The notes under the pieces are model-generated. The model was not told the origin of the DNA. It did no database searches and saw only the letters and a program-made list of their open reading frames with translations. Shown here one piece after another: positions 20,465 through 31,300 of a DNA stretch of 33,865 nucleotides; within the stretch, counting starts at the first letter, position 1; the number at the start of each line of letters is the position of its first letter. Both the position numbers and the translations under genes were made by a program. Origin of the DNA: a virus; IMG/VR virus record IMGVR_UViG_3300042894_001843, positions 1-33,865 of that record. One strand, written 5' to 3'.

Positions 20465-20501
20465 TTGTAACGTCGTCTCTATAGGTGTAAAATATTTTAC
20501 A
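20465..20501 (+). promoter_or_regulatory. Promoter with 16-bp palindromic operator
   Basis: TTGTAA (20465-20470), exactly 17 nt, TAAAAT (20488-20493): four and five matches to the sigma-70 hexamers. The perfect palindrome TGTAAAATATTTTACA (20486-20501) overlaps the -10, so a dimeric repressor there would block initiation. It lies in the gap before the coiled-coil and SSB-like genes. Confidence 0.6.
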
Positions 20502-20514
20502 AAGGAGCATATAA

Positions 20515-20925
20515 ATGCCAAACGAAGATGAAGTAATACCGCTAGATAAACTAGCGCGTGTGTATCGCAAGATATATACAAAAGTTCAAGAACTGACTCA
20601 AGAGTACGAGAGCCAAATCGAAGAGCTTAAAGCCAAACAAGATGAGATCAAGAACGCCATGAAGGATCAAATGATGGCGCTTGGAACTAACTCGGTGCGT
20701 ACGCCCGAGGGCACAATCATCTTGTCTCAAAAGACTCGCTACTATACAGACGACTGGGATTCATTCAAGACGTTTGTCGTGGAGCATGACGCGTTGGATT
20801 TGTTTGAGAAGCGCATAGCGCAGAAGAACATGGCAACGTTCTTGGAAGAGAACCCCGGTGTAGTTCCTGCGGGTTTGAATTCAATGTCTGAGTATGCAGT
20901 AACTGTTCGTAAACCAACTAAATGA
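20515..20925 (+). CDS. Coiled-coil protein beside SSB, 136 aa
   Basis: A 136-residue protein with a coiled coil at about residues 15-55 (YTKVQELTQEYESQIEELKA and onward), a small beta part (GTIILSQKTRYY) and a C-terminal domain (DDWDSFKTFVVEHDALDLFE). Proteins with this layout, a long helix pair then a compact domain, sit next to single-stranded DNA-binding genes in many phages and include Gam- and Gp157-like groups. I cannot say which, if any, applies. It is the first gene after the operator-controlled promoter, with AAAGGAG at good spacing. Confidence 0.6.
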   Translation: MPNEDEVIPLDKLARVYRKIYTKVQELTQEYESQIEELKAKQDEIKNAMKDQMMALGTNSVRTPEGTIILSQKTRYYTDDWDSFKTFVVEHDALDLFEKRIAQKNMATFLEENPGVVPAGLNSMSEYAVTVRKPTK

Positions 20926-20935
20926 AGGAAACATC

Positions 20936-21835
20936 ATGGGCGAAATAGCCAAATTTAATCCTGCACAAGTACCCGCCTTTGCTCGCAAAGGTGAATTATC
21001 CGATCTTGCCAAAAGCCTTGCAGGTGGCGTAGGCATAAACAGCAAACGCATTTCTATCAAGGGCGGTGTATTCCGCTTGATGGCTGACGGTAAAGAGATT
21101 ACATCAATCGACGACCGCCACCTTGATGTTGTGATTGTTAATGCAGCACCAAAAATCAGCCGTACATTCTATGCAGGCACATACGAAGAAGGCGTCAACA
21201 AAGCGCCTGACTGTTGGTCTGCTGATGGTGAGAAACCTGATGCAAGCGTTGAAGAGCCACAAGCTAGTGACTGCGCATCATGCCCAATGAACGTTAAAGG
21301 TTCGGGTCAAGGTGATTCCAAAGCCTGCCGTTTCTCTCAGCGTCTTGCAGTGGTTCTTGCCAACGACATTGGTGGTGATGTAATGCAGTTGACTTTAGCG
21401 GCTACATCAATCTTTGGTAAAGAAGAAGGCGACAAGCGCCCACTACAAGCGTACGCACGTTACCTTGCGGCACAGAATGTTAGCCCTGAGATGCTTGTTA
21501 CACGCTTACGTTTTGATACCAAGGCGGCAGTACCCAAGTTGTTCTTCCAACCAGTGCGTTACTTAGAAGAAGACGAGTATGCAACGGTAATTGAGAAGGG
21601 TCAGTCTGTAAGCGCTAAAAACGCAATCACAATGTCTGTATCCAAGCCTGCTGACAAGCCACTACAACTTGAAGGTGCAAAGCCTGCGGCTAAAGCCAAG
21701 GTAGCGCAAGTTGAGGTTGAGACTGACGATGTTGACGAGCCTGAGAAACGCAAGCCAGCTACAAAGCCAAACGCTGTTCCGCAGAAAAAAGCCAGTAGCT
21801 TAGCCTCTACCGTTGAGGAGTGGGATGATGAATAA
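20936..21835 (+). CDS. Probable single-stranded DNA-binding protein
   Basis: A 299-residue protein. The middle has a four-cysteine site (C93, C113, C116, C131) likely to bind zinc, set in a beta-rich region (HLDVVIVNAAPKISRTFY), then an Ala/Lys/Pro-rich linker, and an acidic C-terminus ending EEWDDE. An OB-like core with an acidic tail is the layout of phage SSBs such as T7 gp2.5, where the tail recruits replication proteins. Context fits: replication operon, next to a coiled-coil protein and upstream of the primase. The C-terminal codons overlap the start of a small secreted-protein frame. Called from layout and context, not from a strong motif. Confidence 0.6.
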   Translation: MGEIAKFNPAQVPAFARKGELSDLAKSLAGGVGINSKRISIKGGVFRLMADGKEITSIDDRHLDVVIVNAAPKISRTFYAGTYEEGVNKAPDCWSADGEKPDASVEEPQASDCASCPMNVKGSGQGDSKACRFSQRLAVVLANDIGGDVMQLTLAATSIFGKEEGDKRPLQAYARYLAAQNVSPEMLVTRLRFDTKAAVPKLFFQPVRYLEEDEYATVIEKGQSVSAKNAITMSVSKPADKPLQLEGAKPAAKAKVAQVEVETDDVDEPEKRKPATKPNAVPQKKASSLASTVEEWDDE

Positions 21836-21983
21836 GCTGATTCTTGGAGTTGTTTTATCATTAACCGCTCTCTCGGTTTACGCACAATGCAGAACTTCAA
21901 CAATCATGACGCCTGATGGCAGAATGGTCGTCTGTACAACGTGTTGTGACCAATGGGGTAATTGCAACAGTACTTGTTTTTAA
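21828..21983 (+). CDS. Secreted Cys-rich mini-protein, 51 aa
   Basis: A 51-residue frame starting 8 nt inside the end of the SSB-like gene, with GAGGAG and TGGGATG just upstream. It begins with a typical signal peptide (MNKLILGVVLSLTALSVYA; cleavage predicted after VYA) and then has six cysteines in 31 residues (C21, C36, C39, C40, C46, C50), including a CTTCC cluster. That suggests a disulfide-rich peptide exported to the periplasm. The cysteine is not in a good lipobox, so a lipoprotein is less likely. It may act on the host envelope, for example in superinfection exclusion or lysis; no homology is claimed. Confidence 0.55.
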   Translation: MNKLILGVVLSLTALSVYAQCRTSTIMTPDGRMVVCTTCCDQWGNCNSTCF

Positions 21984-21987
21984 GGAC

Positions 21988-22003
21988 GGGGGCGCAAGCC
22001 CCC
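21988..22003 (+). other. GNRA-capped hairpin before the HTH gene
   Basis: GGGGGC, loop GCAA, GCCCCC: six G-C pairs closed by a GNRA tetraloop, 8 nt before the ATG at 22012. No T run follows, so it is not a simple terminator. It lies where a ribosome site would be, and none is visible. Confidence 0.5.
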
Positions 22004-22011
22004 AAACAAAC

Positions 22012-22275
22012 ATGGCTTATTCAGAAGAAATCAAACAAGCAACAAAACAAGCGCCTAAGTCTTTGGGAAACCAACTTGGGCGGTGGGCTATTCATCTAGA
22101 CTTCCCAGTCATTGAGATAGCCAAATTTACAGGCGCAACAAGGCAAACGGTATACAACTGGTTTAAGGGTAGCGAAGTAACGCCCTCATACAGAAATAGC
22201 GTAAGTTCTTTGTTGAACATTTTATCCACAAGTCATTCAGCAGAAGAGGCACTCAGAAAATGCATACGCAAATAA
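22012..22275 (+). CDS. HTH transcription regulator, 87 aa
   Basis: An 87-residue basic protein with a helix-turn-helix of the Cro/XRE kind: FPVIEIAKFTGATRQTVYNW (31-50), where GATRQTVYNW is the recognition helix. It may be the phage's early-gene repressor or activator and could bind one of the palindromes at 1193, 1285, 1731, 2427 or 20486. The frame is open to an ATG at 21916 inside the Cys-rich gene; I prefer 22012 because the upstream extension is not protein-like, though 22012 has no ribosome site and follows a strong hairpin. Translation may therefore be regulated. Confidence 0.6.
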   Translation: MAYSEEIKQATKQAPKSLGNQLGRWAIHLDFPVIEIAKFTGATRQTVYNWFKGSEVTPSYRNSVSSLLNILSTSHSAEEALRKCIRK

Positions 22276-22343
22276 ACCCTACGTCACTATCTAAAACCGA
22301 ATGGCACTTAACTAAACGTATCAAATAACTCAAGGGGTATCAC

Positions 22344-25193
22344 ATGGCGTCGCAGGAATTCCTAGCGACTGTGCTACCGTCTTCGGGTCTGTATTGCACC
22401 GTTGAAATAAGCACAGCAAAAAGAGAGCACGTGTTTGTCGACACAATCGACGAACTGTATAGTGCTGCCATGGCGTTTGACGCAAAGGGATACAACGCAT
22501 TTTTCGCGCTTGCATCGTTTAGTGCCAAAGAACGTAAGGCAGAATCGGCAGTAAAAATTAAGTCGCTGTTTTTGGATATTGATTGCGGAGAAGGAAAAGA
22601 GTATCCCAACAAAGCTGAGGCAGCTAAGGCATTAGATTCATTTATAACAGAAAGCGGACTTGCTTCGCTAGGCTCTCCTTGGATTGTTTCAAGCGGGGGT
22701 GGGCTACATGTCTATTGGCCTTTCACCGAAGAAGTAACCATTGAAGCTTGGAAACCTGTTGCAGAGAACCTCAAACGGCTTTGCAGAAAGCAGGGCTTTA
22801 AGATTGATGCCGCAGTTACGGGCGATGCGGCTAGGGTGCTACGGGTGCCTGATACGCACAACTACAAACAAGAGAAGCCACGCAAGGTAACGATCAAGCA
22901 TAAAGGCGACGTGTTTGATTTTGAGACGCTTTCTACGACCCTGAGAGACCTAATCGGGCAGTCGGCATACGAAACCATAGCGCCTTTGCAAATCCCCGGC
23001 AAACGCCCCAAAGCCCCTCCAACAGCCAATAGCGTAAAGCTAATAGAGAACAGCATTACATTCTTTAAAACTATCGGCGATAAGTGCGGGCAGATCAATT
23101 ATTACCGTGAGAACGCTACCAAAGACGGCATGGAACCCCTGTGGCGTGGCATCCTCAGCATAGCTAAATATTGCGACGATGGAGAAGAGGCAGGCTTGGC
23201 AATCTCAGCCATGCACCCTTACGAGATCGACCGCCATATGGAGAAGTGGAACGCTATCAAGGGTCCGTATGGGTGTCTTAAGTTTGACGAAGCTAACCCC
23301 GGCATCTGCGAGAAGTGCCCACACTTTAGCAAGATTACCAACCCACTAGCCCTAGGCAGAGAAATTAAGGTTGATAACGCTCCCAAGGAAGTCGTTGTGG
23401 AGAAGGCTGAAGATACACCAGAAGCTGAGGCAAAAACCATAACCCGCCCCACACCGCCCAAGAATTTCAGCTACGGCGCTAACGGTGGTGTCTTTATGGA
23501 CAAGCTACTGGACGACGAGGACGGCAAGAAATCGCGCAAACAAGTCATGCTACTACCTTACGATCTGTTTGCGGTGGACATTCTTAACAACGAGGGCGAT
23601 CACTTGGTGCATATGATTGCTATGCGCCCCGAAGGAGCTATTGATATATTGCTTCCTCAGAAATCTGTTGTCAGTAAAGATGAAACGGTTAAGGCTTTGG
23701 CTAATCAGAACATCATCGCCTCGTATGGTTCAGGTAACGACAAGAATCTGTTTGAGTATGTGCGTGGTTGCGTAGAGTTTGTAAGCGCCAACAAGCGTGC
23801 AATCAAGGTGCCCACTAACTGCGGGTGGCAAGAAGACAAGTCGTTTGTATACAACAGCACCGTGTACTATCAAGGCGGCAAGGAAGTGTATGTACCGACC
23901 CCTGCTTTGGACAACATCAACAAGGCGACCAAGCCAACCGGCACCGTAGAGAACTGGCGCAAGGTCTTCAACATGCTGATTGCTAAAGAAGAGTGGCAAT
24001 TGTTAGCCATGGCGCTTGTCGGGCCGGCATCCTTGCTTATGGACTTTACCAAGTTCAACGGTTGCGTTTACCACCTAGGTTCTTCGGAATCCGGCACAGG
24101 TAAGTCGTTGACCCTTGAGTTAGCGGCTAGTTTCTTCGGGCACCCTGAGCGCTACCGTGTAACCCAAAGCACATCTATCGTTGCGTCGCAACAACGCCAA
24201 GGTTTGCTCAACAGTCTGCCGTTCATTATTGACGAGACCACCAGTAAGAGCCGTGACGACTTCGAGTGGCTACCTGAGTTCCTGCTTGACTTAACGCAGG
24301 GTAAAGGCAAAGACCGCATGAAGCAAGGCACCAACGAGGAGCGTATCAATAACTCTACTTGGCAACTGCTTGTGCTTCTCTCATCCAACACCCACGTCAT
24401 GGACTACCTGTCAGGCGCGCGTAAGCATGCGTCTCAGGGCGAGATGTTCCGTCTGCTTGAGTTAAAGATGAACCGCAAGCTAAGGTGGGCGCCTGATGAA
24501 GCCAAAACTTTGGGTCTTCTCAAGGACAACTACGGCGTGGTTGGTCGGGAACTAATCAAGTGGCTTGTGGCTAATCGTGAAACCGCTAGAAAGCTTTACC
24601 TTGAGGTGCATGAGCGCGTAAAGGAAGAGTTCCAAGCTAACGACGATGAGCGCTATTGGACTGCGGGTAACGCTTGTATCATCACCATGATTCAGTTACT
24701 CGGTAAAAAGCATGCCAACCTGATTGACATACCGATTGGTCCGATTGTTGATGTATTAAAAGGTATGGTAGTAAGCGCCCGTTCCACAATATATGGTAGT
24801 CAAAGAAGTGCCGAAGACATTCTTAACGCTTACACCCGTGAGCACTACGGCAAATTTGTGGTTGTCAAAATGGTGGATGGTACGTTAAAAGCTACCCTTG
24901 GCGACGATGGTAAGATTGACCAATCTATTACTCGAACTAATGTAGCCGGTCGAGTTGAGCATGGGTTTACGCCGGGGCACGTCAACTACTACATTGAGAT
25001 TCAACTAATCAAGGCGCACTGCGTAGCTATGAGTTATGGCTACTCGGACTTCAAAGAGCAGCTTGAGAAACTACCAAACTTTAAGGTAGATACATGTAAA
25101 CCAAACATGCTGTCTAGAACGCGTGGTCCGGAAATGCGTGTCAATGCTTTAAGAATATGTCGCCCAATTACAGAAGACGATGAGGAAAATTAA
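22344..25193 (+). CDS. AEP primase / DUF927 helicase fusion
   Basis: A 949-residue replication protein. Residues 1-200 have the archaeo-eukaryotic primase pattern: FLDIDCGEG (D78, D80), SSGGGLHVYW (116-125, H122) and DAARVLRVPDTHNYK (161-175). A Cys/His piece with CEKCPHF (about residue 326) follows. From about 370 is a DUF927-type ATPase with Walker A SSESGTGKS (K587) and Walker B FIIDET (D630), then LVLLSSNTHV as sensor region. Such fusions prime and unwind DNA at the phage fork, and would work with the family A polymerase and SSB. AAGGGG lies 7 nt before the ATG. Its end overlaps a last small frame by 14 nt. Confidence 0.85.
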   Translation: MASQEFLATVLPSSGLYCTVEISTAKREHVFVDTIDELYSAAMAFDAKGYNAFFALASFSAKERKAESAVKIKSLFLDIDCGEGKEYPNKAEAAKALDSFITESGLASLGSPWIVSSGGGLHVYWPFTEEVTIEAWKPVAENLKRLCRKQGFKIDAAVTGDAARVLRVPDTHNYKQEKPRKVTIKHKGDVFDFETLSTTLRDLIGQSAYETIAPLQIPGKRPKAPPTANSVKLIENSITFFKTIGDKCGQINYYRENATKDGMEPLWRGILSIAKYCDDGEEAGLAISAMHPYEIDRHMEKWNAIKGPYGCLKFDEANPGICEKCPHFSKITNPLALGREIKVDNAPKEVVVEKAEDTPEAEAKTITRPTPPKNFSYGANGGVFMDKLLDDEDGKKSRKQVMLLPYDLFAVDILNNEGDHLVHMIAMRPEGAIDILLPQKSVVSKDETVKALANQNIIASYGSGNDKNLFEYVRGCVEFVSANKRAIKVPTNCGWQEDKSFVYNSTVYYQGGKEVYVPTPALDNINKATKPTGTVENWRKVFNMLIAKEEWQLLAMALVGPASLLMDFTKFNGCVYHLGSSESGTGKSLTLELAASFFGHPERYRVTQSTSIVASQQRQGLLNSLPFIIDETTSKSRDDFEWLPEFLLDLTQGKGKDRMKQGTNEERINNSTWQLLVLLSSNTHVMDYLSGARKHASQGEMFRLLELKMNRKLRWAPDEAKTLGLLKDNYGVVGRELIKWLVANRETARKLYLEVHERVKEEFQANDDERYWTAGNACIITMIQLLGKKHANLIDIPIGPIVDVLKGMVVSARSTIYGSQRSAEDILNAYTREHYGKFVVVKMVDGTLKATLGDDGKIDQSITRTNVAGRVEHGFTPGHVNYYIEIQLIKAHCVAMSYGYSDFKEQLEKLPNFKVDTCKPNMLSRTRGPEMRVNALRICRPITEDDEEN

Positions 25194-25368
25194 GGTGCAT
25201 TACCCTTGGGTTAACACCCCCGTCAAGGGGGCTTTTTTTGTGCCAACGCTAAAGCTAGCAGAGACTAGAGAAGAAGGGCTCAAAGCCGCCATACATAGCG
25301 GCATCATTGGCAAAGCCGAGTTTGGTGTACAAAACGGCAAGATCGGGGTGCTATTTAAGAGGGTTTAG
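25180..25368 (+). CDS. Unknown small protein, 62 aa, containing a terminator
   Basis: Not recognised. A 62-residue frame starting 14 nt before the primase stop. Its C-terminal 45 residues look protein-like (LKLAETREEGLKAAIHSGII, then FGVQNGKIGVLFKRV), basic and alpha/beta. Codons 13-20 (TPVKGAFF) are made by a complete rho-independent terminator, so most transcripts should end inside the gene. It is either read by antitermination, or begins downstream at GTG 25240, or is a remnant. It overlaps the stop of the opposite-strand giant gene by 14 nt. Only a weak AGAAG ribosome site is seen. Confidence 0.4.
   Translation: MRKIKVHYPWVNTPVKGAFFVPTLKLAETREEGLKAAIHSGIIGKAEFGVQNGKIGVLFKRV
25216..25239 (+). 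terminator. Rho-independent terminator of the early block
   Basis: CCCCC (25217-25221) pairs with GGGGG (25227-25231) around GTCAA, extended at the base by A25216 and C25232, then seven T residues (25233-25239). It ends + strand transcription shortly after the primase stop at 25193 and before the converging giant gene. It lies inside the 62-residue frame. Confidence 0.75.
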
Positions 25369-28300
25369 ACTTATTAAGCGCCTCAGCCATCTTGATTCTA
25401 ATTGCGCGTAACTGCTTGATTTTCTCAGCTTTCTCGTCAGCGCTCATGCGCTTGTCTTCACGAACCGCTTTTTCAGCGGCAGCTAGCTGACCCATCTCTC
25501 TAGTAAACGCACCGGCGGCTTGCTCAATCATCAACTCGTTGCTGTATTTACGTACAAAGGCTTCGATCTCTTCTTTGTTGCCCTTGGCGGCAATCTGCTT
25601 TAGCGTATTAGAAGCTTGTTGCGCGCGCTCTGCGGTCTCGTAGGCTGCGTTAATTACCCCGCTTGCATCGTTAGGTTGAAAGAAACCGCCAACAATTGGG
25701 TACTGGCTAGGCATTTTGGTGGGTGAAGCCACGTCTGTTGTTGGTGCAAGCACAGGATTTAAGGCGCTAGTAAGCGCAAGCGTTAGGCCACCGCCGTATG
25801 CCTTGGCTAAGTAATCAAGCATCACAGGCGATAGCAGTTCTTTATCAAGGCTAGATACCCACTTGGCTAATTCAGTTGTTTGTGGGCGCTCTCTGTAGCC
25901 GGGCAGCATTCTTTTCTCTTTTGCGGACTCAATATCTTGACCGGTAAAGAACGAGAAATTAGCAGTTGCTTCGATTGCTGGCTTGATTGCCTGCGGTAAA
26001 CCAATTGGGTTACTGTTAGAAGCGGCTTGCTTGAAGAACTTAAGTACGTTCTTAGCTTCTTCGTCATTAAACATCATGTTAAATACTGCTTCGGGTAAAC
26101 CCTTAAACACGTATCCAAATTCAAACGGTGTTGGGACTCTGATCGGTTCGTCAAGGAACGGCACCCTGATAAACCAACTGTTGTACTTAACAAACGGATC
26201 AGCATTTTTATATGCCTCGTCGTCTTGCATAGCTGCAGCGTACATCATGGTAAACAACGCCAAGTACGTACCGCGCTTAAACATCTTCATACGCAAATCT
26301 TTTTGTCCGCCTAGGTTGCTAGTTCCCTTAAACGACTTGGCAAACATAGTCAAACCTTGAACCTGTGTGTTCATGAACGGTACCAAAGTAGACATCCAAT
26401 ACACGCTTGGCGATAAACCACGCTTATTTACGTTTAGCGACTCTAAAACAGCTAGCTTAGCCCGCATAGGCGTCATGCCTTGTTTTAGGTATGCGTTGTA
26501 CATAGCTACACGGGTAGCCGCATCACCCTTCATAGCGGCCCGATCTAATTTAGCTAGCAACATTTGCCAACCCGTTTTACCACTGGTAATCTGCAACATG
26601 ATTCTGCTCATGTCCTCTGGCATACCGGTAAACAGTTGACCGCCCACTAAACCAGCTCGTTGTAGTTCTTTCTCAGTCTGGTTCTTGTTAGCCCACATGC
26701 TGCCAAGTTCTTTGGTAGCGTCAATTACAGGCTTAGCATTTGCGCCTGAGTAAAGCCACATTGCCGTAGAGTCTTTAATGATCTGCCGCACAGAATACGC
26801 AGGATCTCTAGTAATCATGGTGCGCAGCCAACGGCTTGGCAAACCTAAAATCTTAACTGCCACAGGTATCTGCAGCTTAATACCGTCAAGCCCTTTAATT
26901 AACAGGTCAGCAGGTATATCTTCAAAAGGTGTATCTTTGGTATTCAAGCGCCAAGCCGCATCCACACCGTCTATTTTTGCCCTAATAATGTCTGTGCCAG
27001 TTAGCTTGGGGCTAACACGTGTGGCAATTTTAGTCTGCCCTGTGCCAATCTTCTCAAGTTGTTGGGCTAATTGACCTGTGGCTAAGTTACGTAAAGCTAA
27101 ATCAACCAATACAGCTGTATTTTGAAACGCGCTTTCTTCAAAGTTGACCAACATCTCTTTGCCGCCAACCAACTCATCTAGGTAAGGCTGATCTGTTAAA
27201 CGCCCTACATTTATAACTTGCTCGCCTGAGATAACTAGTTGCGCAATACCGTCACGCACCCTGTAAAAAGGCACGTAATCGTTGTATTTAGTTAATCGAG
27301 CACCTTCTTCTTTAGAAATAGCGCCTGTCTGAACTGCAAAATTAATTAAATCTTTGTTGTACTCAGCATAAACTTTAGCCGCTTCTTCAAATATAGGTTT
27401 AGCGCCGGCTTGTTCAATATTAGCAACAACGTCTTTTAATTCTTTTTCTGTTATCCGTAAGTCTGAAGCTAGCGTTTTTAACCCAACACGCTTAGCACGT
27501 ATAGCTACTAAATACAAACCAAACAAATTATTAATGGCCTGCGCATTACCAAGCATTTTTGCTCGTTGCAATATATTGCCAACCTTAATTAAGTTAGCGC
27601 CATCTTTTTTACCAAGCACTTCCATTTCACCAGCGGCATTCTTAGTTAGCTGTGGTACGCCATCAGTAGCAGATTGAGCCGTCAAATTTAAACGCTGATC
27701 TGTTTGACGTAAGTACATAGTAGTTTGCAAAGCTGACACAGAGTCAATCATGCCTGCGCTCTCGGCTTTTTCTATAATCTTTGTGGCAGGCGCTAAGCGG
27801 TCAATAAACTGTGTGTAACCAGGCAAGCCAAGCACGTTTGCAAAAATGCCATCTTTAACTGATTTTTTCTGCGCAAACAGTTTGTTAATAACATCAATCG
27901 ACTTCTGTTCTACTTCACGGCTGTAACTTGTAGGGGCCAAGAAAGCTGTTTTGCCGTCAGGAGTTCTGTATGCTCCGAGCCTGCCACCCTCATATTGCTT
28001 TTTAGCTTCGCGGATTAAATTAAATATTTCCTGCGTTGTTTTGCTAGGCATGTTGTCAAAGCCAGCGCCCGTAAAGAACTTGCGCACGGCGTTAACAATC
28101 ATCTTAATAAAGTCTTTTAAAGCTGAGCTTGCTTTGCTAGGTAACGGACGTTCTGCGGTGTGTGCTACCATTTCACGAGTAACAAGCATGCGCATTGCTT
28201 CTTCAGACATGTTAGTGCCTTTAGCTGCGGCAAAAGCTTCAGTTACATCATCATATACACCTAGTTCAGTAGCTAATTTAAGTACGCCTTCTTCTCCATC

Positions 28301-31300
28301 GGCAAACACTTTTTTAACAAGCGCCTTCATGCCCGCCGGGCCAAGTAAAGTATCTACTGCGTAGTGTCCAATAAGCTCGTGCTCAATGGTTTCTTGCAGG
28401 TCATTTAGGTCCGTGTGCGCGTCACCAATAACTACTACTGTGCCATCAGGCATTACGCCACCACGAACTTTAGTCAAGTCTTTGCCAGCGGCAACCGCAT
28501 CGTTTATAAATTGTTGCGGTGCATCAGAAATGTTTTTAGCGTATATAAAGTTAACGCCTGTAGCTAACGTTACTTTTTTACTACTTGTTTCTTCAATAGT
28601 TTTTTCAGCTTGTTGTGTATTTAAACCAACTGCTTGAAGTGCTTTTTTGTACGCTTGAGCAACAGTTGCACTATATTCAACAGAATCGTCTATATATAAA
28701 GCAGAATGTGCTTTGTGCCATTCATTACCTATTTGGCCTCTGTCAGTAGCCATCATGTATTCAATATATTCTTTAAAATCTTCGTAATTTTCTTTTTTAG
28801 CGTACTCTACAAAGTTTTCATGAATTATTGATTTGTCTTTGTTGTAAAGTTTTCTTAATGCTTCAAATATTTCGTTGTTAAAAGTTTCATCAAAAACAGA
28901 TGCTTTATCTACGCCTTTTTCAAATTTGTCTTTGTTGTAAATAGCTTTGTACGTATTTTCAAATAACGTAAGCACCCCACCTGTAACTTTGTCCGCACTA
29001 TGCTCAAGATCGCCCATAGCATCAGGCCAATGGGTACCGTATTTTTTATAAAAGTTATCACTAAAATCAGAAGTATCGTCAATGCCAAGAGATAAGCCAC
29101 TCAAAGCATTTTGAACAATCATTTTTCTAAAGTCAGCATTAACATCGGCTAATTTAGGTATTTTTATTGGCAGACTAAACGCGCCTAAAGCAGTGGTTAC
29201 AGCACGCCTTGTTGGGTCAAACCCTTGCTTTTTAATTAAGTCATTAATAAACGAGTCTGCAACAAACATATCAATGCCGCCCGATTTGCCGGGTTTGTCA
29301 CGGAACATTGTTCTGTTAATTGTTTCTTTATCGTCAAATTCAGCTTCAACTTGTCCTTGAGAATAAAATTCGTCTAACGCTTTGTTGTATAGCGTTGTTT
29401 TGTTAAGAGCAACGTATTTATCAAAAGCTTCACCTTGTAACCCAAGTTCTTTGGCCTTTTTCTTAGCCACAGTTTCAGCAGCACGAGCAAAACTATTGGT
29501 TCCTGTACGAAGCGCATGCTTATGTACAGCTTTTTCAGGATTATTACCAATACGTAAAAGATCTTTTTCTGCATTAAGTAAAACTTGTAGTTCTCTAGCT
29601 GCTTCACGCGCAGCGTTTGCATTTGTTGTGTTTCCAAGTTTAGCGGCAACTACAGCTTGCGCATTAAAGTCTTTTATAGTGTCTTCTAGCTCTTGCAAAG
29701 ACATTCTGTTTTCAGATGTGCTTTCTTTGATTTCTTTACGAGCTTTGTAGCTAAGCACAAAATCAACTGCGTTTTCAATAGACTCAAGATTAATATCACG
29801 CAAAGCTCTTTCGCCACGGGCATTCAAACGCCCTATCATTTGCTTAATAACTTCTTTCTTCTTTTCTAGCTCATCAATAAGCTCTTTAGGCGCTTTAAGT
29901 TTGTTTTGCTCGTAAATTTGATCTTGATATTCGTTTTTCTTAGCATTAAGCGTCTGCGACATGATCATCATAGCTTGCGTTTTATCCGCAGCCTGCTCTG
30001 CTTCAGACTTTAATTTGGTTTCGGTTGGGGTAATTGCTAATTTCTGCACAGCAGAAACAGCTAATTTCATTTTGTCTTTTGTTTTTTGTAAATCTTCATA
30101 AGCTTTAGTTAACGCTTTTTCTTGTTGCGCACCTAATTTTTTTGGTGTACCGTTTTTACTAACAGCTATTTCAATTGCTGGTGCTTTTTCTTTTGGCCCA
30201 AGCTCTTTAATAATAGTTGCAAGATCAACAAAAGGCGTTAGTTCTTTAACTTTTTTAGCGGTTTTAGGTATTACTCCCGTTTCGCTTGCTAGTTTTTGTG
30301 CTTCAAGACGCGCAATCTTGTCTTCAAGCAAAGTAATCTGCATTTGATCTGCCGCAAAAGCAGCGCCAGCAGCACGTTGTTTTTGTAACGTTTCTAAAGT
30401 TTTAGCGTTAACTTTTGTACTAGATTTAACTGTGTATGTAATTCCGTTGTACACAACACGATACTGTTTAGTTTGGCTTACTATTTGTGCATTAGCTTGC
30501 GCGGCCGCTTTAACACGTTCCGCAATAGTTTTATCAAGTAGCGCACGCTCATCTCTAAAATTTTTACCTTCTGCAGAAATACTTTGCTTTTGTTCTTTTG
30601 TAGGTTGCTTAAACTGTTTAAGTAAATCATTAAGTTTTTTTCTAGCTTCTACAACAGTTTCATCAGCGTTTACAGCAGCGCGTACTTTGTCTAAATCTAA
30701 AGCAGATTCAATACTCTTAATAGTTTCGTCTGAATAGCTAAAAAGTTGCGTTGCCGCTTTTTTAGCTTCGAGTGTGTCTTCACGTTCTTTTTTAGTAGCG
30801 GGCAGCTCGTTAAATTCTTTAGCTTGTAAAACTTTTAACTTGGCATCGTACTCTTCCATTTTAGCTTGAGCCGCAGTGCGCATTTTTAACGCATGCAAAT
30901 GCCGTTCAGGAGCAGTTTTAATAGACTCTAAAACCGCTTTATGGTGCGCATAACGAGCCATTAATACTTCTTCTAGCTCAGACGAAGCGTTAGTAAGTAA
31001 TGTTTCGTAAACGCTTTTTGGTTTTAGCTTTTTATCTTTACGGCTAACGTACGCTTTATCTTCTTTTACGTATACTTTTACGCCTATTATGTTTTCAATA
31101 TCTTTTATGCGGTCTATAAATTTTTTACGAATATCAAAATACTGTTGTTTACGCTGCTGTTGTTCTTCTGTACGAACGCTTGTACCTCGAATAAATCCAG
31201 GAATATTTGCAAATCTATAGTCTGCATTTAACTGACTAAGCTCACTAGCTATTTCATTAAGTAAACGTACATAGCCAGCAAATGTATCTGTAAGTTCGTT

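Noticed and set aside
28345-28385. Classical HExxH zinc protease motif in the giant protein.
   Set aside because: The sequence is HELIGH, with the second His one residue later than in HExxH, so I call it HExxGH and do not claim a classical zincin.
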